DNA of 64,000 bases from Marasmitruncus massiliensis (lineage in GTDB: Bacteria > Bacillota > Clostridia > Oscillospirales > Ruminococcaceae): positions 472,895-536,894 of the forward strand of contig NZ_FYDE01000005.1 of the NCBI RefSeq assembly GCF_900186535.1. Reading direction: 5' to 3'. Below are positions 35,254-42,906 of the stretch, in pieces. Positions within the stretch are counted from its first letter, which is position 1, and each line of letters starts with the position of its first letter. A program made the translations under genes and the position numbers. The notes under the pieces were generated by a model. It searched no databases, had not been told where the DNA came from, and worked only from the letters and a program-made list of their open reading frames with translations.

Positions 35254-36538
35254 TTAAATTATTTAACCAAGCCAAAATAATATTAACTTTTTGTTGAATA
35301 GTTTTTAGATGCTTAGCCACACCTTGAGTATTTATATCTGAGGCGTCTAGCCCAATGGTAGCCGCCTCTGTAAGCAACGAAGCAGCTTTGCTTACTTGAT
35401 TCAACAAAAAATTACCGGCATCCCTTTCTTGTTTTATTTGTTGTTGTGTTGTAATAATATTTGTAGTTATCTTCCTAACAAGATCAAGATTATTGCTATT
35501 CTTTATAACTGACGCAACAATAGCTGGCTTATCAATAGGTATATCTCCGGGATCAGCTAACAAAGAAATTTCTTCAGTTTGCAAAGTAGTTGGTGTTATG
35601 TTAAGTTTTTCTTCTAAACCCTGAGCGATCTTATTCAGATTTTCTGCGATGTTTGGTATGACTTCATATAAACGCCCATCATCTTTTGATCCTTCAACAA
35701 AAGCAAAAGACAATGTTTCAAATAATTCTTTTTCTCCTGAGGTGTCAAGCCTTTTTCTGCCTTTAACAATCTTTTCAAATGCATAATAATCTTTATCTAC
35801 CAAAGACCATTCATCAGGATGACCTTTCTTTTTTAAATAAGTTTCTGCATATTCGCGACATTCAATTAGTAAATTCATGGCTTGAACACTTTTATCAAGG
35901 GACTCAGCCACATCTTTTGAAGGAATACCTTGTGCGATATCTTCGCTTGCCATTAATGCTATAGCGTGCCATCTATATTCCGCACGCATCGAGTTTTGAA
36001 CTTGAAGCCTTTTTTCTAAGTCTCTAATCGCTCTTTCATCACATTCGGGCAAAATAGCCATTTTAATTGTTTCGAAGTGTTTATATTTTATCCTGTCTGA
36101 ATAATAAAGTTCACGCCAAGCACAGAGCCTGCGATTCCCATTTACAACTACACCGGAATTAGTTGAAATAATGGGTTCTGTCTGATGCAGATTATCTGAC
36201 CGAAAGGCTTTTAACAAGCCTTCTTCTTCAACAAGTTGTTTGAGTATTTCATGCTGAGCGTATTGGGCGTCTATTGAATCATGATCTTTGATAAAAATAT
36301 CTCGTTCAATGTCAGGATTTTTGACAAGATACTCTTGTTGGAATGGTCTAGTTCTTCCATTTGCCAATCTATAGACGGCAAATTCTATTCTAACTTCAAT
36401 CACAGGAAGTGCACGATATTCACCCATAAATTCAACGTAATGTGATGTTTTAGTTTCATCACATTTTTTACGAATCTCTGATTTTCTTTTAAGAAATGGT
36501 GCCCCAAAATTATTCAATTCTTTAACTTCAAAACCCAT
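35243..36538 (-). CDS. ParB-like domain protein in defence-type operon
   Basis: A 431-residue protein. The N-terminal ~150 residues resemble the ParB/Srx fold, with GVVVNGNRRLCAWREL (129-144) standing for the VVDGNRR box of ParB-like nucleases and CTPases. The middle part has a helix-turn-helix-like segment (GIPSKDVAESLDKSVQAMNL, about 193-212). The C-terminus (about 330-431) is helical with coiled-coil character. It could be a DNA-loading clamp, a specificity factor or a nuclease. AAGGAG lies upstream of its ATG. AT-rich like its neighbours. It is not near an origin or a ParA gene, so a chromosome-partition role is unlikely. Confidence 0.7.
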   Translation of the reverse strand: MGFEVKELNNFGAPFLKRKSEIRKKCDETKTSHYVEFMGEYRALPVIEVRIEFAVYRLANGRTRPFQQEYLVKNPDIERDIFIKDHDSIDAQYAQHEILKQLVEEEGLLKAFRSDNLHQTEPIISTNSGVVVNGNRRLCAWRELYYSDRIKYKHFETIKMAILPECDERAIRDLEKRLQVQNSMRAEYRWHAIALMASEDIAQGIPSKDVAESLDKSVQAMNLLIECREYAETYLKKKGHPDEWSLVDKDYYAFEKIVKGRKRLDTSGEKELFETLSFAFVEGSKDDGRLYEVIPNIAENLNKIAQGLEEKLNITPTTLQTEEISLLADPGDIPIDKPAIVASVIKNSNNLDLVRKITTNIITTQQQIKQERDAGNFLLNQVSKAASLLTEAATIGLDASDINTQGVAKHLKTIQQKVNIILAWLNNLNEN

Positions 36539-36552
36539 ATATTTTACACTCC

Positions 36553-37011
36553 TTATTCATAAAATCCAACCAGTAAAATAGGCATAGTTATTACTTGTTT
36601 GAAAATAGGGAGTTCCCGTGATAGTCGTTCAAATGATGCAAGATTGCCACCAAGCTTTTTTGCAGCACTAGACATGGGGACGATTATTATACCTACACGA
36701 ACAATCTCTTTCATATAAAGCGTTTGCAATTTTAAAAGATCTGCATATGTACGGCTTACATTGCCTGTTTGTAAACACAGACCTATACCGTGCAACATAG
36801 ATGTTATTGATATTTTTGAAGAGTTGTCAAGCCTGACTGAATCTGACCATCCAAATTGTTTTAATTTGGAAGATAATGACTTGTTAATAGCGGATGCAGC
36901 ATAGGATTTTACATCTATATTGGTTGACTGAAAAATGTCCTTAATATCTTCAACTATGCCATGTGGTACTACATCTAGTCCACTTCTATAACTTTTAAGT
37001 TTGATCATCAT
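36553..37011 (-). CDS. restriction endonuclease-like protein (BglII/BamHI-type), possibly inactive
   Basis: A 152-residue protein next to a DNA methyltransferase. The segment GLCLQTGNVSRTYADLLKLQ (77-96) followed by GIIIVPM and SFERLSRELPIFKQ resembles the core of small type II endonucleases of the BglII/BamHI kind, which have E-x-Q-x-GN. Here the acidic position is Cys79, and His74 sits where an Asp would be expected, so catalysis may be lost. It could be a regulatory or DNA-binding subunit. Its stop is 15 bases before the ParB-like ATG, and its ATG overlaps the methyltransferase stop (37008-37011). Confidence 0.6.
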   Translation of the reverse strand: MMIKLKSYRSGLDVVPHGIVEDIKDIFQSTNIDVKSYAASAINKSLSSKLKQFGWSDSVRLDNSSKISITSMLHGIGLCLQTGNVSRTYADLLKLQTLYMKEIVRVGIIIVPMSSAAKKLGGNLASFERLSRELPIFKQVITMPILLVGFYE

Positions 37012-37970
37012 CCGTCAAGCCCTTCTTTCTTCCACTCGTCGGGAACCTTGGATAAGCCGCTTTTTGTATGATCATAAATTGGTTTATTAAATGGTCGGTA
37101 TTTTATTGTACCAGCAATTGAATCATTCAAACGCTGCTCTCCAATTTTTACGTAGCTATTGTCCAATTCACATCCCCAAAAAGACCGGTTATGTATTATT
37201 GCAGCTACTCCTGAAGATGCAACACCACAAAATGGATCAAACACAAGCTGCCCTTCATTAGTTAATGCCAATACTAAACGTTCTATTAGCCCTACCGGAA
37301 ATTGACACGGGTGGGCAGTCTTTTCTATATGGTTTCCCTTTACATTAGGTACTTCCCATACATCTTCTGGGTTTTTCCCTTTAGGATTACCAGAAAGTTT
37401 ACCTTTGTTTTCTCCTTTAAAACTTTTCTTGCCTGGATATTTTGCGGGGATGCGAACAGGATCAAGATTAAAAACATAACTGTCAGTTTTAGAATACCAC
37501 ATTACTACCTCATATCTACCGCTAAATCGTCTTTTAGTATGCAATCCATGTCCAAAATGCCACACGATGCGATTTCGCATTTTCATGCCTAATTCCTTAA
37601 AGATAGGTGCCATTTCTATGTCTAGAGGTAATATGCTTCCATTATCTACATAATTTCCCACTTGCCAGCAAATACTTCCAGTGTCTTTTAATCGAATAAA
37701 AATTTTATTAATAATTCTCTTTTGCCATTTTAAATACTCTTCAAGTTGCATTGGTCTTTCGTACTCTTTTCCGATATTATATGGGGGAGATGTAACCACT
37801 AAATCAAAAATTGGCTCTTGAGGTAAGCAGTCTAAAAAGGTTTCTACATCTCCGTTAAAAATTATATTTTTTTGATTATCAATGTTTATTGCATTAATAT
37901 TCTTATTTGGCAAAATATTTACAGAAGAGAATTCGAATTCACTTTTGGTTAACTTATTAATATCGCTCAT
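37008..37970 (-). CDS. type II DNA methyltransferase (amino-group, beta class)
   Basis: A 320-residue S-adenosylmethionine-dependent DNA methyltransferase. Motif IV VTSPPYNIG (59-67) precedes the AdoMet-binding motif I VFDPFCGVASSG (243-254), the order of the beta class, which methylates N4 of cytosine or N6 of adenine. The intervening FGHGLHTKRRFSGRYE and SGNPKGKNPEDVWEVP with KTAHPCQFP are a conserved region in many type II modification enzymes. It is the first gene of the five-gene operon, after a good AAGGAGAT site, and should protect host DNA against the rest. Confidence 0.9.
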   Translation of the reverse strand: MSDINKLTKSEFEFSSVNILPNKNINAINIDNQKNIIFNGDVETFLDCLPQEPIFDLVVTSPPYNIGKEYERPMQLEEYLKWQKRIINKIFIRLKDTGSICWQVGNYVDNGSILPLDIEMAPIFKELGMKMRNRIVWHFGHGLHTKRRFSGRYEVVMWYSKTDSYVFNLDPVRIPAKYPGKKSFKGENKGKLSGNPKGKNPEDVWEVPNVKGNHIEKTAHPCQFPVGLIERLVLALTNEGQLVFDPFCGVASSGVAAIIHNRSFWGCELDNSYVKIGEQRLNDSIAGTIKYRPFNKPIYDHTKSGLSKVPDEWKKEGLDG

Positions 37971-38266
37971 TTTTTAATATCTCCTTATACTGAGCACCTT
38001 TAATATCTTAAATTTGATACATCATTGCATTTAATCAATATTATTTTAACACAGATCATTGTCAAGTAAAAGGGGATTACTTACAACTTAAGAGCATATT
38101 TAATAAGAGTTACAATGCGGTGAAAGGAAAAGTGCCGATATCAAACAATAGACCAAGCCAGTTGTATCCGTTTCTACATTTTTATAAAATGCAACGCTAT
38201 GCGTATCAACAAGAAAAATAAATCTATATTCTAACCTTGAATCTAAATTCAAGGAGGTTAACCCCT
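37971..38266. promoter_or_regulatory. divergent promoter region of the island
   Basis: AT-rich stretch between the leftward methyltransferase operon and the rightward DUF6809 operon. It must hold promoters for both. No sharp -35/-10 pair was identified by eye. Its right end forms the hairpin at 38235. Confidence 0.5.
38235..38254 (+). promoter_or_regulatory. hairpin overlapping the ribosome binding site of the DUF6809 gene
   Basis: CCTTGAAT and ATTCAAGG form a perfect 8-bp stem with a CTAA loop. The 3' arm includes the first four bases of the AAGGAGG ribosome binding site (38251-38257), so folding would reduce translation. It could also be a DNA operator. Confidence 0.6.
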
Positions 38267-38611
38267 ATGTCAAAATCTATCCTGCACCAACTTTATTACG
38301 GCGACCTTAGTCCATCCCAGACGATCACGCCCCCGGACCCCCAATATGAAGAAGCGCAAACCAAGGCCAGCAAACTTCTGTATCAGCTGCACAAAGAATT
38401 ATCAGACGAGCAGTTTCAACTGCTGGAACGCTATTTGGAATACCGCTCGGATTATTCTGACATGGAACTGTCCGAAACGTTTGCGGAAGCATTCAGGATG
38501 GGGGCTCAGGTGGCATTCGAAATACAAAACAGAGATGTTTCCAACTTCGGAAGCATCTCTGTTTCTGTTTGCGGGAGGAATGAGAATGATCAGGATCAGC
38601 ACATGGAGTGA
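38267..38611 (+). CDS. DUF6809 family protein
   Basis: A 114-residue soluble helical protein beginning MSKSILHQLYYGDLSPSQ, with ELSDEQFQLLERYLEYRSDY and a FAEAFRMGAQVAFE segment, the usual DUF6809 outline found in Clostridial mobile elements. The last 20 or so codons overlap a strong hairpin (38527-38560) and may not be conserved. Start chosen by AAGGAGG at 38251. First of four short rightward genes. Function unknown. Confidence 0.75.
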   Translation: MSKSILHQLYYGDLSPSQTITPPDPQYEEAQTKASKLLYQLHKELSDEQFQLLERYLEYRSDYSDMELSETFAEAFRMGAQVAFEIQNRDVSNFGSISVSVCGRNENDQDQHME

Positions 38612-38936
38612 CGTGCAATCACTCAAGCCGGATAATGACCCCGGCCTGTATTTATTGCTGTCAAACCGGTTTAAACAGCTGCATCAAATATTCTGCTCCA
38701 ATAGTTCTGTACCATTGGAGCGGTTTTCATTGCAGGAATATGGGGAACTGTTTGTCGTAGAAAACGGTTCGGAACTCACAGGCAAACTGTTTGAACAGGT
38801 CACCAAGCATACGTTTAGCCAGAAGAATTATTATGTTGCTGTTTTCCTCTTTAACAGTGAGGTTTGCAGCGACTTTTTGATTCCTGCGGAAAACTTGAAC
38901 GACCATCAAATTCAACAATTAGAACAGGAGTTATAA
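38586..38936 (+). CDS. hypothetical protein of the island
   Basis: A 116-residue acidic protein (MIRISTWSDVQSLKPDNDPG at the start, ending LNDHQIQQLEQEL). No family recognised. GGGAGGA at 38573 fits the ATG at 38586 rather than the ATG at 38580. It overlaps the end of the DUF6809 gene by 26 bases in another frame and is two bases before the DUF960 gene, so it belongs to the same transcript. Confidence 0.6.
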   Translation: MIRISTWSDVQSLKPDNDPGLYLLLSNRFKQLHQIFCSNSSVPLERFSLQEYGELFVVENGSELTGKLFEQVTKHTFSQKNYYVAVFLFNSEVCSDFLIPAENLNDHQIQQLEQEL

Positions 38937-38938
38937 CC

Positions 38939-39244
38939 ATGTTTCAAAACCCACGCTACATGACCAGAGGTATTGCAGAAACACTTCCCCTCTCACTCCA
39001 GATCATTCTATGGAGCATGATAGACAGCCTCAAACAATCGCAGGAGCTGGACTACCTCCAAGTGTTCAGCCTGTCTGCTGAGCGCAACCCTGACGGTGTC
39101 CTGCAACAGCGCATTGTACATTCGCAGGAGGTACCGCCGTATCAAAAGACGATTATGGTTGCCTGTAAATCGCCTGTGGACTGCAAGGTGTTTTGCATCG
39201 ACGATGAGACGCACGCCACCATGCTCTATGCAGATGAATATTAG
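38939..39244 (+). CDS. DUF960 family protein
   Basis: A 101-residue protein with the DUF960 layout: MFQNPRYMTRGIAETLPLSL, then QIILWSMIDSL, DYLQVFSLSA and a conserved IVHSQEVPPYQKTI. Common on plasmids, phages and integrative elements of Firmicutes. Function unknown. AGGAG lies upstream and the gene is tightly packed in the four-gene cassette. Confidence 0.8.
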   Translation: MFQNPRYMTRGIAETLPLSLQIILWSMIDSLKQSQELDYLQVFSLSAERNPDGVLQQRIVHSQEVPPYQKTIMVACKSPVDCKVFCIDDETHATMLYADEY

Positions 39245-39260
39245 AAAGGAGCTTGATACT

Positions 39261-39788
39261 ATGAACGAAAAAAGCATCATCCGAACGGAAGCATTATATA
39301 ACGATGAAAAGACACACCGTTTCAGCCTGAAGAAATCCTGGGATAATTCCAAACCCTCAGCCAGCATTATCATGATCGCTCCGTCTGTACGGGCCAATGA
39401 GATTGCTATGGACATTACCAGTCTATACGTGCTCAACAACTGTTATCAGCTTGGGTGCGGTTCTGTGGACATCCTCAATCTCTATTCAAAATTGGACGCA
39501 AACCCATTTGAAAATTGTCCTGAAAATGATGAATGGATTTTAAAAAGCTGCCATAAAGCGGATCAGGTAATTCTCGGATGGGGCAAGGGGCAGACACAAA
39601 AATCAGTGGATAACCGTATTCAGGAGGTTCTGAACATGCTGAAACCTTACAGGGACAAACTGTTTGAAATTGCGGATGTCAACGGGAAACGGGGTTTTCA
39701 TCCGCTGGGAACCAGCGTACGGCTAAGATGGTATTTGGTACCCTATCAATACCCGGAAAAAGAAAAACAGGAGCAGAAATCCGAATGA
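39261..39788 (+). CDS. DUF1643 family protein
   Basis: A 175-residue protein. The core reads RFSLKKSWDNSKPSASIIMI, APSVRAN, VDILNLYSKLDANP and VILGWGKG, matching DUF1643. Its biochemical role is unknown. AAAGGAG precedes the ATG. Last gene of the cassette, convergent with the XRE regulator four bases on. Confidence 0.82.
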   Translation: MNEKSIIRTEALYNDEKTHRFSLKKSWDNSKPSASIIMIAPSVRANEIAMDITSLYVLNNCYQLGCGSVDILNLYSKLDANPFENCPENDEWILKSCHKADQVILGWGKGQTQKSVDNRIQEVLNMLKPYRDKLFEIADVNGKRGFHPLGTSVRLRWYLVPYQYPEKEKQEQKSE

Positions 39789-39791
39789 TTT

Positions 39792-40172
39792 CTATGCTCC
39801 TGTTTCTGTGTTCCGCAGCATGTTTTTAACGCGCAGATATTGCAGAAATTCCTGCCGGTCGGATTCACTCCATTTAGAATAGTCGGATAACAACCGCATA
39901 ATCTCCAATCCATCCTCTGAATAGCATAGTTCCCGGATTATATCGGAAATCCATTGTGGGACTTTATCTGCATACGCCTCTTCTCCCATGAGATAGGCCA
40001 CGGATGTGTCCAATGCATCCGCAATTGCTTCCAAGCGTTTTAACGATGGTTTTGTGCGCCCCTGTTCAATATCACAGAGGAACGATGGGGACAGCGCAGT
40101 TTTTTCTCCCAAAGCTTTCAGCGTCATTTTCCGCTGTTTGCGTAATGTTTTGATGTGTGAGCCGACTGTCAA
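39792..40172 (-). CDS. XRE family transcriptional regulator with TTG start
   Basis: A 126-residue repressor-type protein with a Cro/CI helix-turn-helix at the N-terminus (HIKTLRKQRKMTLKALGEKT then ALSPSFLCDIEQGRTKPSLK) and a short helical C-terminal domain. The ORF is open upstream to 40385, but the only good ribosome binding site (GGGGAGGA) precedes a TTG at 40172, which also gives the normal family start. It probably binds the palindrome at 40256. Possible control switch of the island. Confidence 0.82.
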   Translation of the reverse strand: MTVGSHIKTLRKQRKMTLKALGEKTALSPSFLCDIEQGRTKPSLKRLEAIADALDTSVAYLMGEEAYADKVPQWISDIIRELCYSEDGLEIMRLLSDYSKWSESDRQEFLQYLRVKNMLRNTETGA

Positions 40173-40255
40173 CGCTGATTCCTCCCCACAATTCGGTATG
40201 ATCGTATTGATCTTAGTATAGCAAAGAATCTTTCCTGTGTAAACTGCAATGATAA

Positions 40256-40270
40256 TACGATAATATCGTA
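40256..40270. promoter_or_regulatory. palindromic XRE operator
   Basis: TACGATAATATCGTA is a perfect 15-base palindrome between the two divergent XRE genes. A related sequence (AATACGATCATACCGAAT on the minus strand) lies at 40189-40206, nearer the leftward gene, so two adjacent sites may exist. Confidence 0.6.
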
Positions 40271-40362
40271 CCGAATCCGTTATAACGTAGAAAGTGTATG
40301 GTTGTCCTTGTCTAATATTCTGTATATACGTATAATTGATCTTGTGGCAGAGGTGGTGACAA

Positions 40363-40554
40363 ATGAGTATTGGACAACAGATCAAAAATATCCGGCAGGA
40401 ACGGCATCTATCGCAGAAACAGCTTGCGCAAATGGCTCAAATCTCCCCATCCTATCTATGTGATGTGGAAAAGGGGCGATGCAATTGTTCTATTAAAATT
40501 CTGAAAAGAATCTCATTGGCGTTGAACGTGGAAATCGCGGAACTATTAAAATAA
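40363..40554 (+). CDS. small XRE family helix-turn-helix protein
   Basis: A 63-residue protein that is all helix-turn-helix: SIGQQIKNIRQERHLSQKQL then AQMAQISPSYLCDVEKGR. AGAGGTGGTG precedes the ATG. Divergent from the longer XRE regulator with the palindrome between them, the layout of a phage-like CI/Cro switch. Confidence 0.85.
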   Translation: MSIGQQIKNIRQERHLSQKQLAQMAQISPSYLCDVEKGRCNCSIKILKRISLALNVEIAELLK

Positions 40555-40580
40555 CAGACAGAAATGAGGAGACTACATAC

Positions 40581-40856
40581 GTGGATTTATATGCGCTGAT
40601 TTGCCTGATTCTGGGGCTTCCCATCGGGCTGTATTTTTATCACCTGATCAATAAGTACTTTACAATCTATTATTTTGGCTGCGGCGCGGTCTGGGGATTA
40701 TTCTGGGGATGCCTTGTTGCGGGAGCGATTATCATGTTTTTGCTGTTGGAATTTCTGAGAGCATTGGCAATCCCTGTCGCAATATTCTTTCTGGTGCTCT
40801 GGTTGTTTACGCGCGGAAAGAAAAAGAATTCGGACGATCAGCAGCAATCCAAATAA
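40581..40856 (+). CDS. small membrane protein of the island
   Basis: A 91-residue protein from a GTG start (ribosome binding site GAGGAG). It has hydrophobic segments at about 4-20, 34-56 and 58-77 and a charged tail (RGKKKNSDDQQQSK). No family recognised. Follows the small XRE gene by 26 bases and is closed by a terminator. Confidence 0.65.
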   Translation: MDLYALICLILGLPIGLYFYHLINKYFTIYYFGCGAVWGLFWGCLVAGAIIMFLLLEFLRALAIPVAIFFLVLWLFTRGKKKNSDDQQQSK

Positions 40857-40861
40857 CAAAC

Positions 40862-40887
40862 GCCCACAGCTTTTTATGGCTGTGGGC
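40862..40887 (+). terminator. terminator-like hairpin
   Basis: Stem GCCCACAGC/GCTGTGGGC with an eight-base loop. The following T run is poor (TATTATCAT), so it is either a weak terminator or an RNA-stability element. Confidence 0.55.
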
Positions 40888-40915
40888 TATTATCATACGG
40901 AAAGGTGTTTATAAT

Positions 40916-41020
40916 ATGGAATTTATCCTGTTTTTTCTTGGATTTTTACTGACTTTGATGCGTCCCAGCCAAACAAAATTGAATATCGCTTTGAAAAGAC
41001 TGCTGACCGGACAGAACTGA
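40916..41020 (+). CDS. 34-residue ORF fused into the dispersed repeat
   Basis: Reads MEFILFFLGFLLTLMRPSQT and ends KRLLTGQN. The first 11 codons are unique and hydrophobic. The rest is the dispersed repeat read in a different frame from copy 1. AAAGGTG lies upstream. It looks like a chance fusion at a recombination joint. Confidence 0.3.
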   Translation: MEFILFFLGFLLTLMRPSQTKLNIALKRLLTGQN

Positions 41021-41081
41021 AAGAAAGCTAAATACCGGATACGCAAAACAACCACCCAGCAATGGGTGGTTGTTTCTGTTA
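40950..41081 (+). repeat. 132-bp dispersed repeat, copy 2
   Basis: Near-identical to 10803-10936 from TGACTTTGATGCGTCCC to the terminator hairpin AACAACCACCCA-GCAA-TGGGTGGTTGTT (41047-41074). Differences are one base and a two-base deletion. Homology starts and stops sharply. Confidence 0.85.
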
Positions 41082-41187
41082 CCTCACAAACGTGAGGGTT
41101 TGCTGGTCGGAATGTAATTATAGGACTTGAAAAAATCTGATACATAAAGGCTTTATAGACTTTTGAATGAGTAGTATCTACAAAAAA

Positions 41188-42591
41188 TCATATGGTTCGG
41201 TCGGTAACTGTAACCTCAGTAATAATTTCACGCAGTTTTTTGCCTTCGATGATATGGTCAAGCAAATCTTCGGAATTGTCGTATAACGCTTCTGTTTCAG
41301 GTTTATATGCTTCACTAATCGATGTTATACCTTCCTCTGGTTGTGTAATGGTATAAATGACGTCGTTATAAATAAACTCAACCTCGGCATTTCTTCTCAT
41401 GCTTGTCTGAAAGTCTGCAATAGAGCTAAAAGCATTTTCCTCGGGGGAACCGCCTTTGATAATTCGGTCATATTTCATGCCTAATCCCTCTTTTCTACTC
41501 TTGAACACCGGCGCTTGTTCATCCCAATAATTGATAGGCGGACCAGGTCGCGGACTGCCATCTTCTGCCCATTTAATTTCGTGATCATGCGGATTGGAGT
41601 GCTTGTCAGAACGACGATGATCTGTATAATGCCGCTCCATTACGGCTCGGCCATCCTCACCAATTTTTGTGTCCTTCACATACTTATCTTCTGTACGAAT
41701 AATGCTTCCCGGTTTTCCAAGATACCGCTCATCTTTAATTTTACTCGGTACCCACTTCCCGCCGTAAGCGCTCCCTGCACCTAATTGTACCACATAGCCG
41801 GTATGCTTAACAATGCGGTTATCCGATATGAGCAGAGGCGGATGATTGCTTTCAACATATCCTCCATATTTTACAATGCGATAGCTTTTTGAGGAAAAAG
41901 AACGGGCTTGCTTTGGTTCTGTATCAGCAACATCGTCGCTCATATGCTGCCATGAACTCAATTCATAATTTACATAAACAATATTACCTGCCATTTCAGG
42001 AAATGGCTCGTGGTAGCAGATAATCTTTTCCGGCTCGATGCGCCGCAGCATTTCGTTATAACCCGCCATAAAAAAGTCCTTTTGTGCTTCACGGCCTTCC
42101 TTTCCCTGAACCATATAGGTGGAAAGCGCCACAACCGAACCTTTTTCAATACCCTCGAAACAAAAGCCAAAGCTATTTGACAAGCCAAAGTTAACAGTTG
42201 GGATTACCCGTATTCCCTGTGAAGCAAAGTAAGCGCCACACCATCGGTTGCGGAATACGTTGTAGAGCAGCATAGCCTCCGGCATTTCCGTGTACATACT
42301 AAAATCAGGGGCCAGAACCGCCCGATAACCTTTGAGATTGTCCAAGTCGGCATCAGGCTTTTCCCAAACCTGTTCAAATTTGTAATCGTAAAGAAAAAAA
42401 TGCACCATGCGATTTGCGTGTTTTCTGCCATCGGACTTTACCTTGTCAAAACCAATAAGCCTAAGATGATCGAAATCTTTCTCGGTAAAATTTGATTTTG
42501 GGATGATAGGAATGCCATATCTGCCAGATTGTTCAAATTGGTTTCTCAAAAAAAGTGGGTCTGTGCGATAAAGATAATGTTCCTGTGTCAT
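41188..42591 (-). CDS. DUF4417 domain protein with long variable C-terminus
   Basis: A 467-residue protein. The N-terminal half (residues about 1-230) shows DUF4417 features: a GYRAVLAPDFSMYTEMPEAM stretch, then RNRWCGAYFASQGIRVIPTV and FCFEGIEKGSVVALSTYMVQ. This family resembles replication-associated proteins of mobile elements. The C-terminal half contains GYVVQLGAGSAYGGKWVPSK, an RSDKHSNPHDHEIKW segment typical of proteins found in phages and conjugative elements, and an acidic tail. GAGGAGGAG precedes the ATG. It is the last island gene before the tRNA. Role unknown. Confidence 0.75.
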   Translation of the reverse strand: MTQEHYLYRTDPLFLRNQFEQSGRYGIPIIPKSNFTEKDFDHLRLIGFDKVKSDGRKHANRMVHFFLYDYKFEQVWEKPDADLDNLKGYRAVLAPDFSMYTEMPEAMLLYNVFRNRWCGAYFASQGIRVIPTVNFGLSNSFGFCFEGIEKGSVVALSTYMVQGKEGREAQKDFFMAGYNEMLRRIEPEKIICYHEPFPEMAGNIVYVNYELSSWQHMSDDVADTEPKQARSFSSKSYRIVKYGGYVESNHPPLLISDNRIVKHTGYVVQLGAGSAYGGKWVPSKIKDERYLGKPGSIIRTEDKYVKDTKIGEDGRAVMERHYTDHRRSDKHSNPHDHEIKWAEDGSPRPGPPINYWDEQAPVFKSRKEGLGMKYDRIIKGGSPEENAFSSIADFQTSMRRNAEVEFIYNDVIYTITQPEEGITSISEAYKPETEALYDNSEDLLDHIIEGKKLREIITEVTVTDRTI

Positions 42592-42870
42592 TTGTAGCTC
42601 CTCCTCGATAATAGTGAAAATATCCCTTCACTAATAGGGAAAAAAGGCTGGTATTTAACTTTCAGAGGAACAAAACAGCACCTAAATGAAAGAAATTCGG
42701 AATGTTTGTACGAATGCACAAGTTTGTCCTGATATGGCTTTGATTAATTGTTGTATTTTGCATGTGTGTGGGATGATTTTTGATCCTGTCACTCAATTTC
42801 ACTTTCGAGTGTCCTTATAGGATTTTAGGGCATCTTGAACTATACAAACCCGCATGGCTACAAACAATGC

Positions 42871-42903
42871 AAAAGACCGCCGATTAAAAATCGACGGTCT
42901 TTT
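42871..42903 (-). terminator. terminator of the tRNA-Leu gene
   Basis: AAAAGACCG-C-CGAT pairs with ATCG-A-CGGTCTTTT around a TAAAA loop, giving a T4 end on the minus strand a few bases after the tRNA 3' end. Confidence 0.8.
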
Positions 42904-42906
42904 CAA

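Noticed and set aside
35243-36538. ParB-like gene as part of a plasmid or chromosome partition locus
   Set aside because: No ParA partner and no parS-like clusters nearby; it is embedded by overlap in a methyltransferase-helicase operon.
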